NCBI GenBank assembly: GCA_021635425.1
Contig: JAJWOJ010000172.1
Location: 1-5,086 of the forward strand
DNA: 5,086 nt
Origin: Clostridiales bacterium
GTDB lineage: Bacteria > Bacillota > Clostridia > Christensenellales > Borkfalkiaceae
Direction of reading: 5' to 3'
Each line of letters opens with the position of its first letter. The stretch's first letter is position 1. The notes beneath the pieces are model-generated. The model had not been told where the DNA came from. It ran no database searches and worked only from the letters and a program-made list of their open reading frames with translations. A program made the position numbers and the translations under genes. Below, piece after piece: positions 1 to 5,086 of the stretch.

Positions 1-54
1 TTTCTACTGTTTTTGGCAGAAATGCGGCGCTTTTTCAATTTAAAGTGATACGTT

Positions 55-735
55 TTAAGCAAAGAATTTCACTAAATCCATTTGTCTGCGCATAAAATCA
101 TCGGGAAAATGCGTATACACGCGCCCGACAAGCGATTCGGGCGAATCACCCATCCATATTTTCACGATATCCGGACGGACGTATTGCTGACAGATAGTGG
201 AAAACGTGTGCCGTAAAAAGTATTGCGTAGCGGTATTGTCGTTCATCAGACGTTTAAAAACGCGGTTTAATACGTCGGTTTTATGATTGTACTCAATCGG
301 TTGCGAAAGATCGAGCCTTGCTTTCAACTGAGCGGGGACGGGAATTTTCTTGTAAACTTTTTCGCCGTTGTGTTCGTGTTTGGCGTTCAACGCAACGATA
401 AAATCGTTTTCAAAATGAAAATCCGTCAGTTCCCACGGGCGCAGTCCGAAATAATATTGCAGTAAAAAGAAAGTCTTGTAATGCTCGAATTCGGGCAGGT
501 CGATGCGTTCGAAAAACGTTTGCTCTTCCTGCGGGGAAAGCGCGCGGCGGTTTGTTCTCGCCGCTTTTTTGAATTTGACGGCAAGCATAGGATTGTATGT
601 AATATCGTCGTTCGCCATCGCATACAACATAATTCCTTTGAAAATCGTAAACAGCGTTTCCGTAACTCTGCCAAAATCACCTCCAAAGTTGGTACTTGTC
701 GTAAAAATCGTTGCATAAATATGCGTTAAAAACAA
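55..735 (-). pseudogene. Tyrosine recombinase (phage-type integrase), N-terminally truncated
   Basis: This is the C-terminal part of a tyrosine site-specific recombinase, an enzyme that cuts and rejoins DNA through a phosphotyrosine link. The 226-residue frame holds the end of the core-binding domain (about residues 24-55, with the typical 'ITYNPMLAV' linker) and the catalytic domain. Box I Arg is R99 (GLRPWEL), a likely beta-hairpin Lys is K119, box II Arg is R175 (YFLRHTF) and the nucleophile is Y207 (VYTHF). The two positions usually held by His are Y172 and D197 (WMGDSP). Full-length relatives carry roughly 100-150 more N-terminal residues. These are missing: upstream the frame meets a TGA inside the terminator at 734-779. 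The only start at the 5' end is a TTG at 735 without an SD. No promoter is visible. It is probably a remnant, either of the gene the element inserted into or of an older integrase. The family call is firm; inactivity is inferred. Confidence 0.85.
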
Positions 736-779
736 AAAAATTCACGAAATCTTACGCATTTATGCAAGATTTCGTGAAT
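734..779 (-). terminator. Intrinsic terminator after the serine recombinases
   Basis: A perfect 14-bp inverted repeat (740-753 with 766-779) is followed on the minus strand by seven T residues (734-740), one G and five more T residues. The 12-base loop contains GCAT/ATGC (756-759 with 762-765), which could extend the stem past a two-base bulge. There is no T-run on the other side, so it should act only on minus-strand transcripts. It ends the recombinase transcript and separates it from the tyrosine recombinase remnant. The stop codon of the upstream remnant (752-754) lies inside the hairpin. The stem is AT-rich, so a role as a recombination-site arm is also possible. Confidence 0.75.
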
Positions 780-1924
780 AATGGTGCCGCAAGGCATTTA
801 ATATCCGAACCGGACGGCGTACAATTTATTTCCGACAGGAAAACCGTTTTTGTGCCGTCCTTATAATTGAATGTAAACGTTATTTTATCGTCGTACAGAT
901 AAATCGCATTGATAAATCCGTCGATCAAGCGTTGTTTGCCTTCTTTCGATGAAATATCCAGCTGTTTGAATTTCTCGATTCCGAAGCGTATTTGCTCTTT
1001 CGTAAGAAAGGGCTTTTTTATTTGCTCTTGCACAATCGTTACGTTTAGTTCGCTTTTTTCACGTTCCAATTCCGCCAACCGATCTTTCGTTGAATCGAAA
1101 ATAATTCCTTGTTCGATTGCTTTTACGATATTTTGGATTTTGTTTTCTACGTCCGCCAGCTGTTCTCTCAATCGCGGCAGGCGCGGATTTTCGTCCGACT
1201 GCAATTCATAAATTCTTTCCGTCAGGTACGAGATTATCGTTTCGTCGTGCAGAATATCCATCGCTTTTTGTACGGCTAAATCTTCTATCCACAGTTTTTG
1301 TACGGATTTCTTGCCGCACGTATGCTTTTTCGCGTTTACGCATTTGTAGTAGCGGTGAACGCCGTTTCTGCCCGTGCCTGTTTCGCCAACCATCATCGCA
1401 CCGCACCAACCGCAAAATAATTTTGTCGTCAATAAATAATCGTCTTCCGCTTTATGTCTTGCGGGTGCGCGCGCGTTCTTTTCCATTCGTCTTGATACGC
1501 GCTCGAATAAATCTTTGCTAATAATTGCAGGTACGGCGTCTTCAATCACAATATCGTTGTAGCGGTATTCGCCGATGTATTTGCGGTTCGTCAGCATATA
1601 TTGTATCATATTATACGACATCTTCTTGCCGAGCCGCGTTACAATGCCTTTTTCGTCGAAACGTTTCACGATGTCTTTGATAAGGTAGCCGTCGGCATAC
1701 ATGGTGAACGTTTCCAAAACGATCGGCGCAAGCGTCTGATCGACGGCAAGCTTCTGATTTTCGTCAATATAATAGCCGAAGGGGATTTGCCCGCCGTTGA
1801 CTTTGGCTTTCAGCGCGTTTTCTTTCAACCCGCGCTTGACTTTTACCGAAAGTTCTGCCGAGTAATATTCCGCCATACCTTCAAATAAACCAAATGGACA
1901 TAATGCTAATTTGAATGGGGATTT
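752..1924 (-). pseudogene. Large serine recombinase remnant lacking the catalytic domain
   Basis: This frame encodes the C-terminal part of a large serine recombinase. Clear homology begins near 1882 with EGMAEYYSAELS, the segment that follows the catalytic domain in this family. The recombinase DNA-binding domain (about 1830-1500) and a zinc ribbon follow, with Cys codons at 1412-1414, 1403-1405, 1340-1342 and 1316-1318. A coiled-coil stretch (about 1180-990) and the usual 'FTFNYKDGTKTV' ending come last. The N-terminal resolvase domain with the nucleophilic Ser and the SRFxRN-type motif is absent, a loss of roughly 130-150 residues. No SD or plausible start precedes it. The open frame continues upstream only because it overlaps the 3' end of the intact recombinase in another frame. 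The final residues TKSCINA are encoded by the terminator hairpin. The likeliest history is deletion within a tandem recombinase array. Expression as a DNA-binding-only protein cannot be excluded, for instance by reinitiation at the ATG at 1876. Confidence 0.82.
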
Positions 1925-1926
1925 TG

Positions 1927-3552
1927 TTACGGCGTAAGGACGGAATCGATATCTATTTTGTAGTAGATATGGATTTCCTGCGGCTTGCCCGTAATCGATT
2001 CTCTGCCGCCGATGACAAGTCGGTCGAATAACGCCAGACACATTTCACGAGTTAAAGCAGGCGAATTGAAATAGGTTTTCAGCCTGCGTATAAATTCGTC
2101 AACGTCCGTTTTTGCCTGCGTTACTTCTTCAAGTCCTTGCGAAAGAAATGTGACTTTTTCTTTCAATTCCGTTTGTTCGGCGGTGTACTTTTCAATCAGT
2201 TTCACGCACACGCTTTCGGGAATCTTGCCTGAAACTTTTTCTTCAAACGCCTCTTCAATCAGTTTATCGAGTTCTGCTAAGCGTTTTTCGGATCGTTTCA
2301 AGTCTTTCTTCACGTCGGCTTGGTTTTTGTCCGCAAGCGACGATTGCCGCTGTAAATACCGCTGTTTGAATTCCGCTTCGTGACCTATAATCATTTCGGC
2401 TTTCGCGGCGACGTCGTTTTTGACGAGTTGCTCCAAAACAGGTACGGTAATGAAATGGCTGAAACAGGCGGACGAACCCATGCGCGATTTCGTGCCGCAG
2501 TTGAAATTGAAATACGGGATATCTTTCGGCATATTCCAACCGAGCCGCATTTTCGCTCCGCAGTCCGCACAGAACATCAATCCCGACAGCGGATGCATAA
2601 AACCTCGTTGCGTATGTTTTCCGTGTCCTACGGCTTTCTCGACTTCCTTGACTTTATCCCAAAGTTCTTTTGAGATAATGGCTTCGTGTGCGTTTTCGAC
2701 GACGATCCACTCATCTTCCGGGCGACGGTGCCACTTATGATTCTTATATGAAATTGTAGTAGATTTGTGCTGGACTAAATTGCCGATATACGCTTGATTC
2801 GATAAAAGCGTTCTTAAAACTGCGGTATGCCATAAATGCGACGGATTCCTTACACCGTTTATTCCCGTAGTGGAAATTCTGTAATCGTTGGGCGTTAAAA
2901 CCTTTTCGACGTTCAGAACGTCGGCAATCTTTCTCGGCGTTAAACCGCTTGCGCGCATTTCGAAGATACGTTTTACGATAGGCGCGGTTTCTTCGTTCAC
3001 CTGCAAAGTGCGTTTTTCATCCGTTCCGATCGTGTAACCGTAAGGCGGGTGGGTCATTCCGTTTTTGCCTTCTTTGGCGTTTTTGATACGCACGGCGCGG
3101 AGTTTTTTGCTCGTCGTTGCCGCCCACCATTCGTTGAATACGTTGGTAATCGGCATCATATCCATGGCGGGAGTGTCTTTATTCTCCGTATCGATATTGT
3201 CCGATAACGCTACGAAACGTATTCCGAACGTGGGGAAGACGTAATCGAGATACTGTCCGACCATAATGTAATTTCTTCCGAAACGGCTCATATCTTTTAC
3301 GAGTATCGTATTGATAACGCCTTGCTTCGCGTCGTCCAGCAGACGTTTTACGCCTGGTCGCTCGAAGGTGGTGCCAGAAATTCCGTCATCGACGTAAGTA
3401 TCGTAAAGCGTCCAGCCTTGCTCGGCTATGTAGTCCGAAAGAATTGCCTTTTGGTTTTCAATAGAGAGCGATTCGCCTGCGCGTTCGTCGTCGCGGGATA
3501 AACGCACGTACATTCCGACAATATAGTCTTTGTCGTTTTGCTTTGATTGCAT
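1927..3552 (-). CDS. Large serine recombinase (site-specific integrase/excisionase)
   Basis: This is an intact 541-residue large serine recombinase, the probable enzyme for excision and integration of the element through a phosphoserine intermediate. The N-terminal resolvase domain (about 10-160) has YVRLSRDD with R17 and the presumed nucleophile S19, then SLSIENQ, DDGISGTTFERPG and KDMSRFGRN (R90, R93). The linker SKKLRAV leads into the recombinase DNA-binding domain (about 168-290). A zinc ribbon follows (C328, C331, C352, C363), then a long charged coiled coil (about 385-475) and the typical C-terminal 'PQEIHIYYK' strand. The start is the ATG at 3552, because AAAGGAG (3560-3566) lies 7 bases upstream; an in-frame ATG at 3591 lies downstream of the predicted promoter but has no SD. 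The gene has its own strong promoter, a bracketing inverted repeat and a potential translational hairpin. The stop at 1927-1929 abuts the recombinase remnant. Target sites cannot be read from the sequence. Confidence 0.95.
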   Translation of the reverse strand: MQSKQNDKDYIVGMYVRLSRDDERAGESLSIENQKAILSDYIAEQGWTLYDTYVDDGISGTTFERPGVKRLLDDAKQGVINTILVKDMSRFGRNYIMVGQYLDYVFPTFGIRFVALSDNIDTENKDTPAMDMMPITNVFNEWWAATTSKKLRAVRIKNAKEGKNGMTHPPYGYTIGTDEKRTLQVNEETAPIVKRIFEMRASGLTPRKIADVLNVEKVLTPNDYRISTTGINGVRNPSHLWHTAVLRTLLSNQAYIGNLVQHKSTTISYKNHKWHRRPEDEWIVVENAHEAIISKELWDKVKEVEKAVGHGKHTQRGFMHPLSGLMFCADCGAKMRLGWNMPKDIPYFNFNCGTKSRMGSSACFSHFITVPVLEQLVKNDVAAKAEMIIGHEAEFKQRYLQRQSSLADKNQADVKKDLKRSEKRLAELDKLIEEAFEEKVSGKIPESVCVKLIEKYTAEQTELKEKVTFLSQGLEEVTQAKTDVDEFIRRLKTYFNSPALTREMCLALFDRLVIGGRESITGKPQEIHIYYKIDIDSVLTP

Positions 3553-3577
3553 TCTTTTACTCCTTTGAATCAAAGCA
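3539..3577 (-). promoter_or_regulatory. 5' mRNA stem-loop presenting SD and start codon of the serine recombinase
   Basis: A perfect 10-bp inverted repeat (3568-3577 and 3539-3548) flanks exactly 19 bases. In the mRNA the loop contains the SD AAAGGAG (3560-3566) and the ATG (3550-3552), while the 3' arm is made of codons 2-5. A competing 6-bp stem with one central base (3563-3575) would instead pair part of the SD. The stems are AT-rich and only moderately stable. A translational control role is inferred from the position. Confidence 0.45.
3560..3566 (-). promoter_or_regulatory. Ribosome binding site deciding the serine recombinase start
   Basis: AAAGGAG lies 7 bases before the ATG at 3552. 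No comparable site precedes the upstream in-frame ATG at 3591, so this fixes the start and a 541-residue product. Confidence 0.85.
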
Positions 3578-3634
3578 GCCTGAAATTTCAACGTAGCATG
3601 ATTATACCATATTACACGGAAAATTTCAAGCTGC
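3575..3634. repeat. 14-bp inverted repeat bracketing the recombinase promoter (candidate operator or att site)
   Basis: Arms at 3575-3588 (GCAGCCTGAAATTT) and 3621-3634 (AAATTTCAAGCTGC) match at 13 of 14 positions and are separated by 32 bp. One arm covers the -35 box; the other lies in the leader downstream of the predicted transcription start. The upstream arm is therefore not transcribed from this promoter, and the symmetry must act at the DNA level. A dimeric repressor operator, autoregulation by the recombinase, or a recombinase crossover site of about 60 bp all fit. The sequence does not decide among them. Confidence 0.5.
3601..3629 (-). promoter_or_regulatory. Sigma-A-type promoter for the serine recombinase
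   Basis: The -35 box TTGAAA (3624-3629) and the -10 box TATAAT (3601-3606) are separated by exactly 17 bp, and a TGG precedes the -10 box (extended -10). The expected start is near 3594, giving a leader of about 40 bases before the ATG at 3552. This near-consensus promoter implies expression independent of the relaxase transcript. Confidence 0.85.
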
Positions 3635-3644
3635 CGTATATGTG

Positions 3645-3881
3645 TTAGTGGGCGGAATTTTTCATTTCTTCAAGCACCTGTCTGAAAGCAATATCGCCGA
3701 AGACTTCTCTGAAATCTTTTTTTCCTATGTAATGGCTTACGACGACGTATTTTTTACCGTCGATAGTTTCGGTATTAGTCGTGGTAGGCGCGTCGCTTCT
3801 CTCATCGTTTAACTGTATTTTCAATGCTTTATTCGTATAATTTCCTCCGTATCGCTATTCGTTGAATTTTGTGTTTTTCAT
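3645..3881 (-). pseudogene. Small TnpW-like accessory protein, interrupted by an in-frame TAG
   Basis: The start is the ATG at 3881 with SD AAAGGAG at 3891-3897 (9-base spacer). After eight codons (MKNTKFNE) the frame meets TAG at 3855-3857, then stays open for 69 further codons to TAA at 3645-3647. The downstream part reads like a real small protein: ALKIQLNDERSD, a Thr-rich turn, then IDGKKYVVVSHYIGKK and a helical, charged end. The pattern of a Thr-rich segment, 'I-G-x-x-Y-x-V-x-S' and a final amphipathic helix resembles, from memory, the small TnpW-type proteins encoded next to serine recombinases in clostridial transposons; their function is unknown to me. The only in-frame standard alternative start that keeps the conserved part is a TTG at 3824, giving 59 residues, but the GGAGG at 3843-3847 is 19 bases away, which is too far. 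It is either a nonsense-mutated gene or a short leader peptide followed by reinitiation. Confidence 0.5.
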
Positions 3882-4037
3882 TTTTAATGGCTCCTTTTTC
3901 TAAAATTTTTCTCAGCCTCGCATGAATGCGACTTGCGAAACCGGTCGGGCTTACTTTTCTTATTTCATTACATTTTTTCGGGTTTATTGCCGCTTTTATC
4001 AAATGCCGACTCTTACGTTTCGGTTGCAAGTTATATA
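3882..4037 (-). other. Intergenic spacer between relaxase and small gene
   Basis: This stretch of about 156 bases has no convincing gene. It contains a 14-bp palindrome (3918-3931, 6-bp arms TCGCAT/ATGCGA around two bases) and the SD for the small gene (3891-3897). The palindrome is not followed by a T-run, so it is not a standard terminator. The relaxase and the small gene may be co-transcribed. Confidence 0.4.
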
Positions 4038-5066
4038 TTATTTGTCGTTAAAATTATTGTTTTTGCCTTGTTTTTCTTGCTTTTTGCGTTCTTCTTCGAT
4101 TTCCGCTTCTATCTGTTGCAATCGCGGAACTTGCCGAACGACGTCGGCAGTAAAGAGCGAAAGAACGGAATCGAAAAAACTTCCGATTGTTTTCGGCTTG
4201 CCGTGGACTATACGTCGATATTCCGTCGGATTCGTCCTTGCAAGTTCTTTGCCTACGTTTGTATAGTGGGAATTGTTATCCTTTTCTTTTTGCAAAGTTT
4301 CTGCTTTTCGGGCATATTCGAGCGTTTCGTCCATAGCCTTTGTAAGCCGTTTTGAAAGGTCGGCGTTGTTTGCCGTTAAAGCAATCACTTGCTCTTGTAA
4401 CTTACCGCGTTTCCTCGGAATATTTCCGCTTTTTGCCTCGGTTAAAGCGTCCGCATAAACCTGAGTTTCTTCCCGTATAGCTTCGGCTTGCTCGATTATC
4501 TTTTTTGCCTTAAATTCGGCGGTGGAAAGGTGTTTCTTCTGACTGCCTTCTTTTCCGCGCTGTAAGCCCCAACGTTTTCCGACGGATTCGTAAAAATCCG
4601 TTTGTAATTGTTGCAGCTGCGGCTTATCGAAAAGTTGTTTACTGCAAAGTCTGCCGTCTTTCGTAACGGGCATCAGGTTTAAGTGCATATGCGGCGTTGT
4701 TTCGTCGTTATGTACTACCGCCGCGATAATATTTTCTTCGCCGTACCTATCTGCAAAAAATTTGTAACAAGCCGAGAAAAAGTTATACCGTTCGACCTTG
4801 GCTAAACCGTCGAAAAAAGTTTTATCCGAACCCAACACGAAAGAGTTCATAACAACCGCGTCCTTGCGCGGGGATAATCCCAACTCTTTTATTCTGCCGT
4901 TTATAAACTCCGTGTAAGTTTTCCCGAAATACGGCGTGAAGCGATAGTTATTTTTCGTCCGTTCGCTGTCTATCTGCGGATTGTCCGACTTGTAATTTTC
5001 GTCCCGTTCGTTTTCCTTTTCGATAGGCGCGACGTCTTGTTTATGGTATTTCTCCATATGACACAC
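4038..5066 (-). CDS. MobV/Pre-family relaxase (plasmid mobilization/recombination protein), start uncertain
   Basis: This relaxase would nick the transfer origin and pilot the strand during mobilization by a helper conjugative system. Numbered from the GTG at 5066, the N-terminal motif runs from CHMEKY through ENER (18-21) and NPQIDSERTKNNY (29-41). The metal-binding HUH motif is HNDETTPHMH (119-128), followed by LMPVTKDGRL and LFDKPQLQQLQTDFYE, all characteristic of MobV. The C-terminal third (about 180-335) is highly charged and probably coiled coil, as is usual for dimerization. In pMV158 MobM the catalytic nucleophile is the His of the motif HNER; here the aligned residue is E18. The GTG has no SD, and the frame stays open through NHHFIFSV to the window edge, so a few N-terminal residues and the true start probably lie beyond 5086. 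The pMV158-type oriT usually sits just upstream of mob, so it would also be outside the window. Confidence 0.93.
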   Translation of the reverse strand: MCHMEKYHKQDVAPIEKENERDENYKSDNPQIDSERTKNNYRFTPYFGKTYTEFINGRIKELGLSPRKDAVVMNSFVLGSDKTFFDGLAKVERYNFFSACYKFFADRYGEENIIAAVVHNDETTPHMHLNLMPVTKDGRLCSKQLFDKPQLQQLQTDFYESVGKRWGLQRGKEGSQKKHLSTAEFKAKKIIEQAEAIREETQVYADALTEAKSGNIPRKRGKLQEQVIALTANNADLSKRLTKAMDETLEYARKAETLQKEKDNNSHYTNVGKELARTNPTEYRRIVHGKPKTIGSFFDSVLSLFTADVVRQVPRLQQIEAEIEEERKKQEKQGKNNNFNDK

Positions 5067-5086
5067 TAAATATGAAATGATGATTT

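Noticed and set aside
1..54. Downstream flank of the tyrosine recombinase remnant
   Set aside because: No gene, hairpin or repeat could be supported in this short stretch.
676..684. Strong SD-like GGAGGTGAT within the tyrosine recombinase remnant (minus strand)
   Set aside because: No usable in-frame start follows at normal spacing; the first in-frame ATG is at 630, about 46 bases on. The sequence encodes the GGD of the protein and is probably fortuitous.
1117..1521. Plus-strand frame of 134 residues
   Set aside because: Antisense to the serine recombinase remnant, which has clear homology and a zinc ribbon in the opposite strand.
3607..3645. Possible terminator for the relaxase and small-gene transcript
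   Set aside because: Only a 4-bp complementarity (ACGG/CCGT) with a long loop and no T-run; not a credible terminator.
3829..4029. 66-residue, very basic minus-strand frame between relaxase and small gene
   Set aside because: It starts with TTG without an SD, its composition looks like translated AT-rich spacer, and its end runs out of frame through the first codons of the small gene. No recognisable motif.
3922..4355. Two overlapping plus-strand frames rich in Phe, Leu and Ser, resembling membrane proteins
   Set aside because: They are antisense to the well-supported relaxase and the adjacent spacer; the hydrophobic composition is the usual antisense effect of Lys/Glu-rich coding sequence. 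No SD or family motif.
1..5086. CRISPR array, tRNA, rRNA, riboswitch or visible oriT
   Set aside because: No regularly spaced repeats, cloverleaf or conserved riboswitch core seen; the expected oriT upstream of the MobV gene would lie beyond the window edge.

Overview
The window looks like one end of an integrative/mobilizable element from an anaerobic, low-to-moderate GC Firmicute, probably a Clostridia gut lineage. This is inferred from gene content (a MobV relaxase and large serine recombinases of Tn4451/clostridial-transposon type), AAAGGAG/GGAGG-type Shine-Dalgarno sites and uniform TAA stops. No rRNA, tRNA or housekeeping marker is present, so the host assignment is weak. All credible genes are on the minus strand, so the logical order runs from high to low coordinates.

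Layout in reading order: (1) 5066-4038, a MobV/Pre-type relaxase whose reading frame runs open to the window edge, so its true start may lie outside. (2) 4037-3882, a short spacer without a convincing gene. (3) 3881-3645, a small accessory gene resembling TnpW-type transposon proteins, with a good SD and ATG but an in-frame TAG at codon 9. (4) 3634-3539, a dense control region: a near-consensus extended -10 promoter, a 14-bp inverted repeat bracketing its -10 box, and a 10-bp RNA stem that would place the SD and start codon of the next gene in its loop. (5) 3552-1927, an intact 541-residue large serine recombinase. (6) 1924-752, a second large serine recombinase lacking its whole catalytic domain, joined directly behind the first. 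(7) 779-734, an intrinsic terminator whose stem encodes the last codons of that remnant. (8) 735-55, the C-terminal two-thirds of a tyrosine recombinase lacking its N-terminal part. Positions 1-54 hold nothing I can identify.

How it fits together: the relaxase would nick and transfer an excised circle, the intact serine recombinase would excise and insert it, and the small gene would be an accessory. The second serine recombinase looks like the residue of a tandem array (such elements are known to carry one or several adjacent serine recombinases) that collapsed by deletion. The tyrosine recombinase remnant beyond the terminator is either the target gene interrupted by the element or a leftover from an older mobile element. 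The element boundary then lies somewhere in about 700-780, but this is inferred without seeing the other end.

Nothing here is clearly a wholly new system. The points most worth checking are the Glu in place of the MobM catalytic His in the relaxase, the amber codon in the small gene, and the layered regulatory structure in front of the serine recombinase.
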